A DNA stretch of 64,000 nucleotides from Thermomicrobiales bacterium (GTDB taxonomy: Bacteria > Chloroflexota > Chloroflexia > Thermomicrobiales > UBA6265). Below the pieces are notes generated by a model that was given only the letters and a program-made list of their open reading frames with translations, was not told the DNA's origin and searched no databases. The first letter of the stretch is position 1. Each line of letters opens with the position of its first letter. Position numbers and translations under genes: made by a program. Location of the stretch: positions 248,001-312,000 of the forward strand of contig JAHBVL010000004.1 of the NCBI GenBank assembly GCA_019637585.1, in the 5' to 3' direction. Below, piece by piece: positions 53,918 to 61,816 of this stretch.

Positions 53918-54223
53918 ATGATGGCACGCACCATTGTCGCAACACAGGAAGTCATGCATCTCGTCAATCAGCTTGCCCGGGACGATGAGCGGACGGGCGA
54001 TCTGACGATTGTCGATGCGACAGGTGGCGAGGTGGCGGTGCTACTGGATCCTGCGGTCTACCATGACCTTGTCGACAAGAGTGATCGCCGAGACTGGGCC
54101 CTCATCGAGAAGTCTCGAAAAGCTCTCGAGCACATCGATCCCGACGAAGTCGATCGAGAAGTCGATGCCGTCGTCGAGGAAGTGAGAAGCGAACGTTGGG
54201 CGGCGGAGAAGGGCGCTGCTTAG
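53918..54223 (+). CDS. Putative antitoxin of a PIN toxin-antitoxin pair
   Basis: The ATG at 53918 or the next ATG at 53921 follows GGAGG (3 or 6 nt), so 53921 may be the real start. The 100-residue product begins MARTIVATQEVMHLVNQLAR and contains GGEVAVLLDPAVYHDLVDKS, a Phd/prevent-host-death-like strand-helix arrangement in which the N-terminal part binds DNA. The C-terminal helix (IDPDEVDREVDAVVEEVRSE) is acidic and would wrap the toxin. It overlaps the PIN toxin gene by 8 nt, which is usual for such pairs. The family is inferred mainly from context and size. Confidence 0.65.
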   Translation: MMARTIVATQEVMHLVNQLARDDERTGDLTIVDATGGEVAVLLDPAVYHDLVDKSDRRDWALIEKSRKALEHIDPDEVDREVDAVVEEVRSERWAAEKGAA

Positions 54224-54650
54224 GGTCGTTCTGGACACGAACATCCTCGTCAGCGCGCTGATTTCATCGGCGGGATCTGCGGCAGCAGTTGTTGATTGCT
54301 GGCGGGAGCGTCGCTTTCTTCTCCTCTCATCGGATCACCAAATCGACGAACTGCTCGACGTTGTCTCGCGGCCAAGGCTGACAAAGAAATTCCCGGCAGC
54401 GATGCGGGGAAGTGCGCCGCTGGTGAGGCAGATTCTCAGATACGCCGAGTTCGTGAGCCTTGACAGTGGCACTCAGATCGAAATACGAGATCCCAAGGAC
54501 CAATACCTACTGACGATGGCGCAAACGGGCCGCGCAGATATATTGGTCTCGCGTGACGAGGATCTGATCGCGGTGTCCGAGCATCCTGCTCTGAGACCGA
54601 CGATGATCTTGCGGCCGGAAGACTTCCTGGACGCTCTGCGGTCGCGTTAG
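54216..54650 (+). CDS. PIN-domain toxin with apparent CTG start
   Basis: The ordered sequence begins (L)LRVVLDTNILVSALISS, the standard PIN N-terminus, usually preceded by ATG. The in-frame codon at the expected start is CTG 54216, and no ATG, GTG or TTG lies between it and the in-frame stop at 54183. A GGAGAAGG Shine-Dalgarno ends 3 nt before it. The 144-residue product has the acidic residues expected for Mg2+-dependent RNase: D in LDTN, D/E in SSDHQIDELLDVVSRP, and D in RDPKDQYLL and SRDEDLI. PIN toxins cut RNA, with the antitoxin encoded directly upstream. The stop overlaps the convergent oxidoreductase gene by 4 nt. Confidence 0.8.
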   Translation: MLRVVLDTNILVSALISSAGSAAAVVDCWRERRFLLLSSDHQIDELLDVVSRPRLTKKFPAAMRGSAPLVRQILRYAEFVSLDSGTQIEIRDPKDQYLLTMAQTGRADILVSRDEDLIAVSEHPALRPTMILRPEDFLDALRSR

Positions 54651-56737
54651 TCCGCGACGATGGCCAGGTCGACGCTTTCGCGTGTTTCCGCCGGGGTGAG
54701 GCGGAAGTGGTCCATGGTCAGGCACTCGGTTGGGCACCAGTCGACGCAGATGCCGCACCGGATGCACGATCGTTCGTCGATGACCATTGCCGCCGCATAG
54801 GGGCCGAGCTCGGCGCGGGCCATCTGGGCCAGCTCGACGTCATTGTCGATCGAGTAGATGCGGTCGGGCGAGATCATCTCGATGCACTTGTGCGGGCAGG
54901 CGTCGACGCACCCGTTGCAGAGAATACAGCGGTGACCGTCGATGAAGATGTTCAGCTGGCATTGCAGGCAACGCTTGGCCTCTTCGAAGCCGATCGGCTT
55001 CGACAATCCGACTTCGACCTCCAGCGTGGTATCGAGTGATCCGATGCCGCGTGCGTCGACCGGGAGCGTCGGCACGATCTGACGGCCGGTGGCCGAATAG
55101 TCGTCACCCCAGACGAGGCGGCGGCTCATCGCGCTCAACGACCACTCGGCGATGCCCTCGCTCAACAACGAGTTCGGCGTGGAGATGTACTCGGTCGGGA
55201 CGCGGGTGATCTCCATGTCCTTGACCGGTTTTTCGGCGCCGCGCATCTGCTTGTCGACCATCTCCGCAACGCGCTTGCCTTCGCCGATCGACGAGATGAA
55301 GTTCGTCGGGTTGATCACAAAGTCGCCCGCCGCCCAGACATTCGGCAATTCGGTTCGGAGGCTCTCATCCAGCAGAGGCACACCGCGGCGATCGCGGTTT
55401 GGCAGCGAACTCCCCAGGAAGGAGCTGTCCTGCTTCTGGCCGATTGCCGAGATGACCATATCGCATTCGATGATGAACTCGGAACCGGGCACCGGCTCTG
55501 GCCGCCGCCGGCCGCGAGCATCGGGCGCCCCGAGCTCGTTACGAATCAGCTCGATGCCGATCACATTCCCTTCCGAGTCGCCGATGATCTGGGTGGGAGC
55601 GACCATGTACATGATCTCCACACCCTCGATTTCGGCTTCCTCGATCTCCAGCTCTTCGACCGGGATCTCATGAACCGACCGGCGATAGGTCATGATCGAC
55701 GTTTCGGCGCCCATGCGAAGCACCGTGCGGACGCAGTCCATCGAGGTGAAACCACCGCCGACAGTCACCACCCGCTTGCCGACCCAGACATCGTCTTTGC
55801 CCAGATTGACATCTTCGAGGAAGCCAATACCGGTCACGACCCCCTTCAGGTCTTCGCCCGGGATGCCCATTGACTGCGCGATCTGACAGCCGACCGACAG
55901 AACGACCACATCGTAGGCGTCGACCAGATCCTGGAACGCGATGTCTTTGCCGATTTCCGTGTTGTACTTGATTTCGATTCCCAGATCGGTGATCAGCTCG
56001 ACTTCATCGGCGATCACGTCACGCGGCAGACGCCATTCCGGCACGCCGGTCCACATCACGCCGCCCGGAACGGGGTACTTCTCGTAGATCGTCACCTTGT
56101 AGCCGCGCCGGGCCAGTTGCCGGGCCGTGGTCAGCCCGTTGACGCCGGCGCCGACGATACCGGCGGTCAGGCCATTCCAGGCGGGAGGAACCTCGCGACG
56201 GGTTTCGCCGCGATAGTCGGACGCGACCCGCTTGAGATAGCAGATGCCGATCGGCGCGTCGACTTCCTTGCGCCGGCAGGCGTCTTCGCAGGGACGCGCG
56301 CACATCCGACCGAGACAACCGGGAAAGACGTTGTGTTCCCGGTTCAGCTCGAAGCTGTCCGCATACCGGCCGTCCGCAATCAGGGCGATGTACCGGGAGA
56401 TGTCGGTGTGCGACGGGCAGGCCGTCATGCACGGGATGTTGTCCTGGAACCATTGCGCATCGCCGGAGAAGATCTGATAGCGCTTGCCGGTTCGCTCCGT
56501 GTAGGCGGAAAAGAAAGATGCGTCGACAAAGGAAAGCAGACGGATGCGCCGGGTGTCCTCGACCTCGATGTCAAATCCCTGACCAACGATGCCATGGCTG
56601 GCCAGCTGGCCAGTGGCCACACCAACCTCGGCTTTGTCCATCGGCCGGAAGCGGTCGGGTGGCGAACCGCAGGAAGGGCATTCTGCCGGTGGCACGACGC
56701 CATCGTGAATCCAGGCGCAGACAGTGCAGCGGAACAT
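54647..56737 (-). CDS. Fusion oxidoreductase: rubredoxin-like head, GltD-like flavoprotein, 2x[4Fe-4S] ferredoxin tail
   Basis: The 696-residue enzyme has three parts. The N-terminal rubredoxin-like domain has CxxC pairs (FRCTVCAW and CPSCGSPPDRF). The middle is like the glutamate synthase small subunit: Fe-S cysteines (CMTACPSHTDISRYI, GCLGRMCARPCEDAC), FAD motif GAGVNGLTTARQLARRG, NAD(P)H motif VGGGFTSMDCVRTVLRMG and WAAGDFVINPTNFISSIGEG. The C-terminal ferredoxin has CILCNGCVDACPHKC and CIRCGICVDWCPTEC. Such proteins move electrons between NAD(P)H, ferredoxin and partner enzymes. A rubredoxin head on this framework is unusual. No glutamate synthase large subunit is nearby. The 247 nt upstream of its start hold no gene. 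Confidence 0.9.
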   Translation of the reverse strand: MFRCTVCAWIHDGVVPPAECPSCGSPPDRFRPMDKAEVGVATGQLASHGIVGQGFDIEVEDTRRIRLLSFVDASFFSAYTERTGKRYQIFSGDAQWFQDNIPCMTACPSHTDISRYIALIADGRYADSFELNREHNVFPGCLGRMCARPCEDACRRKEVDAPIGICYLKRVASDYRGETRREVPPAWNGLTAGIVGAGVNGLTTARQLARRGYKVTIYEKYPVPGGVMWTGVPEWRLPRDVIADEVELITDLGIEIKYNTEIGKDIAFQDLVDAYDVVVLSVGCQIAQSMGIPGEDLKGVVTGIGFLEDVNLGKDDVWVGKRVVTVGGGFTSMDCVRTVLRMGAETSIMTYRRSVHEIPVEELEIEEAEIEGVEIMYMVAPTQIIGDSEGNVIGIELIRNELGAPDARGRRRPEPVPGSEFIIECDMVISAIGQKQDSSFLGSSLPNRDRRGVPLLDESLRTELPNVWAAGDFVINPTNFISSIGEGKRVAEMVDKQMRGAEKPVKDMEITRVPTEYISTPNSLLSEGIAEWSLSAMSRRLVWGDDYSATGRQIVPTLPVDARGIGSLDTTLEVEVGLSKPIGFEEAKRCLQCQLNIFIDGHRCILCNGCVDACPHKCIEMISPDRIYSIDNDVELAQMARAELGPYAAAMVIDERSCIRCGICVDWCPTECLTMDHFRLTPAETRESVDLAIVAD

Positions 56738-56984
56738 CGAAGTTCAGTCCTCCAGGCTTTCCAGACATGCGCCGATCGATCATCGAACAGGGCGCATGGT
56801 GTTCGCCACAAGTATACCGACCCTTCAAGGCCGCGGAGTAGTTCGAATTCGCCAGCATGACCGAATATCAGTCCGAAGAGGACATAGGCTATTATTGACG
56901 AGTAGCGAGCGGCTCTGAACTCAGGTGGCAAAGGTGTCTGCCGGCAGGGGTTCTGTCGCACTCGATGCGCGAAAGGAGACCTCG

Positions 56985-57380
56985 ATGGGACTGGGCGATA
57001 TCTTCAATGATCTGAAGGCCAAAATCACAGGGACGGCCTCGAAAGCGGAAGGTTCGGTGAAATCGGCAGGCGATCAGGCTAAGGCGACCGCAGAAAAGAG
57101 CACCGCCGATGCCAGGAAAGCTGCCGATGATGCCAAGGCGTCGGCTGAAAAGGCGACTGAAGATGCCAAGGGGACCGTTGACAAGGTTGTCGATGGCGCC
57201 AAGGATGCCGCCGACAAGGTGGTAGATGGCGCCAAATCGGCCGCCGAAGAAGGCAAGGGCGCGGCTGACAAAGTCGTGGAAGAAGCCAAGGGCGCCGCGG
57301 AGAAGGCTGGCGACGAGATCAAGGCTGCGGTCGACAAGGCGAGCGCCAAAGCGAACGAAGTGATCGACAAGACCAAGTAG
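56985..57380 (+). CDS. Amphipathic 11-mer-repeat (LEA/apolipoprotein-like) protein
   Basis: The ATG at 56985 has AGGAG 6 nt upstream. After a short head (MGLGDIFNDLKAKITGTA), the 131-residue product is a nearly continuous Lys/Ala/Asp/Glu helix with an 11-residue rhythm (AADKVVDGAKSAAEEGKGAA, ADKVVEEAKGAAEKAGD). This is the pattern of group-3 LEA or YtxH-like stress proteins that protect membranes or proteins during drying. No Cys, Trp or signal is present. It lies alone on the plus strand, followed by an intrinsic terminator. Confidence 0.8.
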   Translation: MGLGDIFNDLKAKITGTASKAEGSVKSAGDQAKATAEKSTADARKAADDAKASAEKATEDAKGTVDKVVDGAKDAADKVVDGAKSAAEEGKGAADKVVEEAKGAAEKAGDEIKAAVDKASAKANEVIDKTK

Positions 57381-57409
57381 TCGCTCGGCGAATTCACTGG
57401 ATCATGACG

Positions 57410-57434
57410 CGGCCGCTGGAATCTCCAGCGGCCG
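57410..57434 (+). terminator. Terminator hairpin after the repeat protein gene
   Basis: An 11-bp perfect stem CGGCCGCTGGA/TCCAGCGGCCG with loop ATC starts 29 nt after the stop, followed by TTCGTCTTGG. The T-run is weak. The minus-strand gene ends at 57471, so it may serve both converging genes. Confidence 0.7.
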
Positions 57435-57470
57435 TTCGTCTTGGTCTGGGTTTTCCCTGGTGGGGCGCCG

Positions 57471-58457
57471 CTACGACAGCACTTCGGGGTTGACGATGTG
57501 TGCTGGACGCTCCCCTCGCAGTACAGCAAGCAGATTCTGAGCTGCCATCTCCGCCATTTTTCCGCGCGTTGCGATCGATGCTGAGGCAATGTGGGGCACG
57601 ATGACCACGTTCTGCAGACCGACAAGTGGATGATCCGCTGGAATCGGTTCCGGGTCGGTGACGTCCAGGCCAGCGCCCGCAATCGCACCCGTTTGCAGCG
57701 CGTTGACCAACGCATCCGTGTCCACAACCGGACCACGAGCGGCGTTGATCAGAATGGCGGTGGGTTTCATCAGGGCAAGGGCGTCTGCGTCGATGAGGTG
57801 CCGGGTTTCCGCTGTCAACGCACAATGCAGCGACACGAAATCTGATTCTCGCAGCAGCGTCTCCAGATCGACCAGCTCGATGCCCAGATCGGCAGCCGCC
57901 TGCTCATCTGGCATCGTGTCGAAGGCGAGAATGCGCATGTCGAAACCCCGGCCGCGTTTGGCAACTTCCTTGCCGATGCGACCGAAACCGACGATCCCCA
58001 GCGTGGCGTGATGGACGTCCGCGCCCATCAGGAGCGTCGGTCCCCAGGTCTGCCACTTGCCCGCTCTCACGTAGTCTGCTCCCTCGACTACCCGACGGGC
58101 AGACGCCATGAGGAGTGCCCAGGCCAGGTCTGCGGTGGTTTCGGTGAGAACGCCGGGCGTGTTGCAGACGGCAACGCCCCTGGCCGTCGCTGCGGTCAGA
58201 TCGATGTTGTCATAACCGACGGCGAATTGTGAGAGGACCCTGATCTGCGGTTCGGCGTCGAGCAGTTCAGCCCCGATTGGATCGGTGACGAGGACGATCG
58301 CGCCATCGCACCCATGCAGGAGCGCGACGAGCGCTTCTCTATCCGGGGGAAGGTCGCCTGGCCAGATGTCGAGCTCGATCTCGCCGGCCGCTTCGGCTTC
58401 TTTCAGAAGCGCCATGCCCGCGTCGGGGAGAATTCGAGTCAGTGCCACCTTGGCCAT
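57471..58457 (-). CDS. D-2-hydroxyacid dehydrogenase (glyoxylate/D-glycerate reductase type)
   Basis: The 328-residue enzyme has the D-isomer-specific dehydrogenase plan. The catalytic domain contains [14 protein letters not shown], and the NAD(P)-binding Rossmann domain has [20 protein letters not shown]. Catalytic residues are Arg in [14 protein letters not shown], Glu in [14 protein letters not shown], and His in [10 protein letters not shown]. The pattern is closest to GyaR-like enzymes that reduce glyoxylate or hydroxypyruvate. It begins at ATG 58457 and stands alone on the minus strand. No other glyoxylate-cycle gene is next to it. Confidence 0.9.
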   Translation of the reverse strand: MAKVALTRILPDAGMALLKEAEAAGEIELDIWPGDLPPDREALVALLHGCDGAIVLVTDPIGAELLDAEPQIRVLSQFAVGYDNIDLTAATARGVAVCNTPGVLTETTADLAWALLMASARRVVEGADYVRAGKWQTWGPTLLMGADVHHATLGIVGFGRIGKEVAKRGRGFDMRILAFDTMPDEQAAADLGIELVDLETLLRESDFVSLHCALTAETRHLIDADALALMKPTAILINAARGPVVDTDALVNALQTGAIAGAGLDVTDPEPIPADHPLVGLQNVVIVPHIASASIATRGKMAEMAAQNLLAVLRGERPAHIVNPEVLS

Positions 58458-58547
58458 AGTCAGCTCCTGCCGTCGATGCCGAATCGATCGCTCTTGTCCA
58501 TAGACCGATTCGGCATGATACCGGAGCGTTGGCGCCGGCGCGAGACG

Positions 58548-59327
58548 CTATTGCCCTTCGGATGACTCGACCGCGGCTTCAGCGGCAGCCAGACGCGGTT
58601 CGTAGAGCTGTACGGGCTTCTTCGCCGTGTGCGACATGCGCAGGTTCAGGATTTCCACCAACACCGCGAAGGCCATCGCGGAGTAGATGTACGCCTTCGA
58701 GATATGGAAGCCCCATCCCTCGGCGACCAGCGTGGTGCCAATCAGGAGCAGGAAACTCAGGGCGAGCATCTTGACCGTCGGGTGCCTGCTGACGAAGGAG
58801 CTCAAAGGACCAGACGCGACGAGCATCACACCGACCGCAATGACCACCGCCGCAACCATCACCTCGATATCCTCGGCCATGCCAACGGCGGTGATCACGG
58901 AGTCGAGGGAGAAGACGATGTCCAGGAGGAGGATCTGCACGATTACCCCGGAAAAGCTGGCGAACTTGCCGGATGCGTTGATGTGCTCTGCGTCCCCTTC
59001 GAGTTTCGCGTGGATTTCGGTGACTGCTTTATAGATGAGGAAGAGTCCGCCACCCAGCATAATCAGGTCGCGACCTGAGAATTCCTTGCTGGCGATCTCG
59101 AAGAGAGGCTCGGTCAGGTTGGCGATCCAGTTGATCGTCAGGAGGAGGCCAACGCGCATGAACATTGCCAGGCTCAGGCCCAGCAGCCGCGCTTTGCGGC
59201 GCTGTTCGGGAGGGAGCCGATCCGAAAGGATCGAGATGAAAATGACGTTGTCGATGCCGAGAACGATTTCGAGCGCGGTCAGCGTCAGCAGCGCGATCCA
59301 CGCATCAGGACTAGTCAGCAGGTCCAC
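58548..59327 (-). CDS. TerC family integral membrane protein
   Basis: The start is GTG 59327 (MDLLTSPDAWIALLTLTALE), with AGGGG 7 nt upstream; an ATG at 59357 would give a less typical N-terminus. The 259-residue product has seven to eight helices and both TerC acidic motifs: LEIVLGIDNVIFISILSDRL in the first helix and LDIVFSLDSVITAVGMAEDI later, around a loop rich in acidic residues. TerC proteins are linked to tellurite resistance in some hosts, and related members export Mn2+ to metalate secreted enzymes. The C-terminal tail is cytoplasmic and Glu/Ala-rich. Confidence 0.9.
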   Translation of the reverse strand: MDLLTSPDAWIALLTLTALEIVLGIDNVIFISILSDRLPPEQRRKARLLGLSLAMFMRVGLLLTINWIANLTEPLFEIASKEFSGRDLIMLGGGLFLIYKAVTEIHAKLEGDAEHINASGKFASFSGVIVQILLLDIVFSLDSVITAVGMAEDIEVMVAAVVIAVGVMLVASGPLSSFVSRHPTVKMLALSFLLLIGTTLVAEGWGFHISKAYIYSAMAFAVLVEILNLRMSHTAKKPVQLYEPRLAAAEAAVESSEGQ

Positions 59328-59626
59328 TATCGATCCCCTGAAGCAGCGTGATGACACACGCCCGAATCATCGTGTCGTCGGCAGCAGAGGATAGCCGAAA
59401 ACGGTCAGAGAGATAGCCCGATCTCATGAATGCCTCCCCTAATGCCTCCCCTGCCAAAGACGCTGTGCTGCGAGGCGAAGAGGCGAAGAGGCGGAAAGGC
59501 GGATGATGAGCCGGGGTATTGCACCCGGGGGACGCAATTCGATGCGAGTTTGATCCTCCATGACGCAGTCGACCGCGAACACCCCAGGTGCATGTCATCG
59601 TCGCGTTGGGGTCATACAATAGAAGC
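59328..59626. other. Noncoding region with 9-bp GAGGCGAA(G) repeat
   Basis: These 299 nt between the divergent terC and mntA-like genes contain a short tandem repeat (GCGAGGCGAAGAGGCGAAGA and on, about 59478-59502) and a CCTCCCCTAATGCCTCCCCT duplication before it. No gene or obvious promoter was recognised. A TA pair promoter may lie near the CATACAAT at 59613. Confidence 0.5.
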
Positions 59627-59944
59627 ATGAGCGCGCATGCTGATACTCACCAGTCGAATACAGTCGATCTTCCTCGGGCCATTACGTCGGAACTCCTCGA
59701 CGCGCTTCGCGGTTACGGTGTGACCAAGGCCTTCCTGTTTGGCAGTGTCGCTCGCGGCGAGGAACGTCCTGACAGCGACATCGATTTGCATGTGCAATTC
59801 GATCACGATATCACGCTGTTCGAGCAGATCGACATTGCGGAAGACTTGGCCAAAATCTGCGGTCGGAAGGTCGATCTCGTTCTGAATATCCACCCCGTTT
59901 TTGAGCCATACATTGTTCCAACGTTGGTTCCGCTTCCATTGTGA
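59627..59944 (+). CDS. mntA: MntA-like nucleotidyltransferase antitoxin
   Basis: The 105-residue protein has the minimal nucleotidyltransferase motif GSVARGEERPDSDIDLHVQF (GSx10DxD), with a third acid in RKVDLVL. MntA antitoxins add AMP units to a tyrosine of HepT and so block it. Here the motif is intact, so adenylylation activity is plausible. The ATG at 59627 is weakly supplied with GAAG. Its stop overlaps the HepT start (GTGA at 59941-59944), the usual tight pairing. Confidence 0.88.
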   Translation: MSAHADTHQSNTVDLPRAITSELLDALRGYGVTKAFLFGSVARGEERPDSDIDLHVQFDHDITLFEQIDIAEDLAKICGRKVDLVLNIHPVFEPYIVPTLVPLPL

Positions 59945-60306
59945 ACCGGGTTGCAGCGCCATATCTCGAGCTCATTCGAATTGCCATTCAGCAGATTCGC
60001 GAATATACCCCTGCAACAGCCGAGGAGTTCAGGGAATCACTGTTGCTGCAGGACGCCGTTTGCATGAGGTTTCTGGAAATCGGGGAGAACCTGATCCGGA
60101 TTCGGCGTCTCGACGACGATGCATTCGTTGAACTCGCGCCAGCCTCGTGGCACAAGATCATTGGTTTGCGCAATGTGATTGCCCATGGATACGAAGTGAT
60201 CAAGCCCATGCGAATCTGGCTTTTCATTGATGACGACCTTGAGGAGTTCGCCTCAACAATCGAAGCTGCCAATCCCGAATCGGGCCTGCCGCTTGCTGAC
60301 GAATAG
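59941..60306 (+). CDS. hepT: HepT-like HEPN-domain toxin
   Basis: The 121-residue all-helical product has the HEPN RNase motif R-x4-H in LRNVIAHGY, giving RNVIAH, and the Tyr two residues after the His, which is the AMP-acceptor position in HepT proteins. It starts with GTG at 59941 and overlaps mntA. HepT cuts RNA, notably the 3' end of tRNA in studied cases, and is silenced by MntA. This is a type VII toxin-antitoxin pair. The pair lies between terC and the Fur gene. Confidence 0.9.
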   Translation: MNRVAAPYLELIRIAIQQIREYTPATAEEFRESLLLQDAVCMRFLEIGENLIRIRRLDDDAFVELAPASWHKIIGLRNVIAHGYEVIKPMRIWLFIDDDLEEFASTIEAANPESGLPLADE

Positions 60307-60328
60307 CCCTCCTGCTATCATTGCAAGC

Positions 60329-60349
60329 GAAAACGAGACTCATTCTCAA
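60329..60349. promoter_or_regulatory. Candidate Fur-family operator upstream of fur
   Basis: GAAAACGAGACTCATTCTC (60329-60347) reads in the other strand as a partial Fur box, matching the classical 19-bp consensus at about 13 of 19 positions by eye. Its GAGACTCATTCTCAA part (60335-60349) recurs as GTGACTCGTTCTCGA at 60799-60813, upstream of sufC (13 of 15 identical). It is 32 nt before the start codon of the regulator. Confidence 0.5.
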
Positions 60350-60380
60350 CTAGAGTCTTGGCAGGGAACACCACGGTCAG

Positions 60381-60797
60381 ATGAGCGAGCACGCAACACC
60401 AGTCCGGACAAAGGGATACCGGCAGACAGCCCAGCGGGCGATGGTTCTCAATGCCGTTGTCGAAGCGCAGGAGCATCTCACTGCGGGTGAGATTTTCGAG
60501 CGCGTGCGACGCCGGGATCCGAAGATCGCCTATGGCACCGTCTATCGCACCCTCCACCTGCTGGCGCAGCACGGTCAGATTCAGGAATTGACGTTCGCCG
60601 ACTCCGCCAGTCGCTACGACGCGCGGGTCGAACGGCACGACCATGTCTACTGCACGGTCTGCGGCACGATGGTCGACGTCGAAGTCCCCGAAGCGCTCAT
60701 TGCACGGCATGTGGCATCCGAACGAAGCGGGTTCGCCATCTCCAATCACCACACGGTGTTTTCAGGCTCGTGCCCTGCCTGCCAATCTCGCGAGTAA
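60381..60797 (+). CDS. Fur/PerR/Zur family metal-dependent repressor
   Basis: The 138-residue protein has the winged helix (GYRQTAQRAMVLNAVVEAQE, TAGEIFERVRRRDPKIAYGT, VYRTLHLLAQHGQI), the metal-sensing HDHVYCTVCG and the structural CPAC near the C-terminus. The two CxxC pairs form the zinc site seen in Fur-family proteins. The sequence does not decide between Fur, PerR and Zur. It lies 86 nt upstream of sufC in the same direction, so it is likely to control Fe-S assembly; a shared motif at 60335 and 60799 supports this. The start is ATG 60381 in a weak Shine-Dalgarno setting. Confidence 0.9.
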   Translation: MSEHATPVRTKGYRQTAQRAMVLNAVVEAQEHLTAGEIFERVRRRDPKIAYGTVYRTLHLLAQHGQIQELTFADSASRYDARVERHDHVYCTVCGTMVDVEVPEALIARHVASERSGFAISNHHTVFSGSCPACQSRE

Positions 60798-60798
60798 T

Positions 60799-60827
60799 GT
60801 GACTCGTTCTCGATTCACGATGTGAAT
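60799..60827. promoter_or_regulatory. Candidate operator upstream of sufC
   Basis: GTGACTCGTTCTCGA (60799-60813) matches the motif before fur. A perfect inverted repeat ATTCAC-GAT-GTGAAT follows at 60813-60827. Together they occupy the fur-sufC gap and could control the suf operon. Confidence 0.5.
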
Positions 60828-60883
60828 TCTGCCGCGACAGGGGGTCGTTGGCATGCGCTCAACGGGAGGTACACGCGTTCGTT

Positions 60884-61684
60884 ATGAGTCAGACGCCGAT
60901 GTTCGAAATCGAAAATCTGCATGTCTCCATCGAGGACAAAGAGATTCTCAAAGGAATCAACCTCGTGGTCAATCCGGGCGAGATCCACGCGCTGATGGGT
61001 CCGAATGGCTCCGGCAAGAGCACGCTCGCCTACGTCATTGCCGGCCATCCTTCATATGAAGTGACCGAGGGATCGATCCGCTATTTCGGGGAGGATATCC
61101 TCGAGCTCTCGCCGGATGAGCGGGCGCAGAAGGGACTTTTCCTCGCGTTCCAGTACCCCACGGTGATCCCCGGGGTTTCGATGGCCAACTTCCTGCGCAT
61201 GGCGGTGAAGAATGTCCGTGATGCCCGTGCGGAAGAGATCGTCGCCAACGGCGGCACGGCGGAGCCTTTCACGCCGCGCGAGTTCCGCAAGCTGATGCGC
61301 GAAAAGATGTCCATGCTGAAGATGGACGACTCCTTTGCCACCCGCTACCTGAATGAAGGTTTCTCCGGTGGTGAGAAGAAGCGGGCCGAGATCCTCCAGA
61401 TGGCGCTTCTGGAGCCCCGCCTGGCCGTTCTCGACGAAACCGACTCGGGTCTCGACATCGACGCCCTGAAAACCGTTTCAGAAGGCGTCAACGAACTGAT
61501 GAACCCGGAGATGGGCATCCTGCTCATCACCCACTACCAGCGCCTGCTCAATCACATCAAGCCGCAGTACGTGCACATCGTGATGGACGGCCGCATCGTC
61601 CGGCAGGGTGGCCCCGAGCTCGCCCACGAGCTGGAGGCGAAGGGTTACGAGAATATTCGAGCGGAGCTCGCTGCGGCGAGCTAG
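60884..61684 (+). CDS. sufC: SufC, Fe-S assembly ATPase
   Basis: SufC is the ABC-type ATPase that drives cluster building on SufB-SufD. The 266-residue product has Walker A GPNGSGKST, the signature FSGGEKKR, Walker B RLAVLDETDSGLD and the switch His in LLITHYQRLL, with the SufC-specific DETDSGLDIDALK. ATG 60884 (MSQTPMFEIENLHVSIEDKE) is the sensible start, although the GGGAGG Shine-Dalgarno is 15 nt away. It is the first gene of the suf cluster, followed by sufB after 132 nt of repeat DNA. Confidence 0.95.
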   Translation: MSQTPMFEIENLHVSIEDKEILKGINLVVNPGEIHALMGPNGSGKSTLAYVIAGHPSYEVTEGSIRYFGEDILELSPDERAQKGLFLAFQYPTVIPGVSMANFLRMAVKNVRDARAEEIVANGGTAEPFTPREFRKLMREKMSMLKMDDSFATRYLNEGFSGGEKKRAEILQMALLEPRLAVLDETDSGLDIDALKTVSEGVNELMNPEMGILLITHYQRLLNHIKPQYVHIVMDGRIVRQGGPELAHELEAKGYENIRAELAAAS

Positions 61685-61685
61685 T

Positions 61686-61795
61686 TAGGCAAAGGGCAAA
61701 GGGCAAAGGGATTCAAAGTGAGGAACATTCGGGCATAGGGCAACATCCATGGGCAACCAAATCACGTTTGCCCTTTGCCCATTGCCCTTTGCCTT
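61686..61795. repeat. Facing heptad GGGCAAA/TTTGCCC tracts between sufC and sufB
   Basis: A run of GGGCAAA units right after the sufC stop (61686-61711) faces a run of TTTGCCC-type units (61769-61795), with 57 bp between. The arms can form a long hairpin in the operon's mRNA. The unit is the same as at 18326-18427. This splits sufC from sufB, which usually lie close together. Confidence 0.85.
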
Positions 61796-61816
61796 CTTGC
61801 GACAAAGGAGCAAGAC

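Noticed and set aside
54402-54650. PIN gene beginning at ATG 54402
   Set aside because: This start would drop the conserved LDTN strand and catalytic Asp; the frame is open back to 54186 with a full PIN N-terminus.
59405-59593. Short open frames between terC and mntA
   Set aside because: No ribosome-binding site or protein-like sequence, and they overlap a low-complexity repeat.
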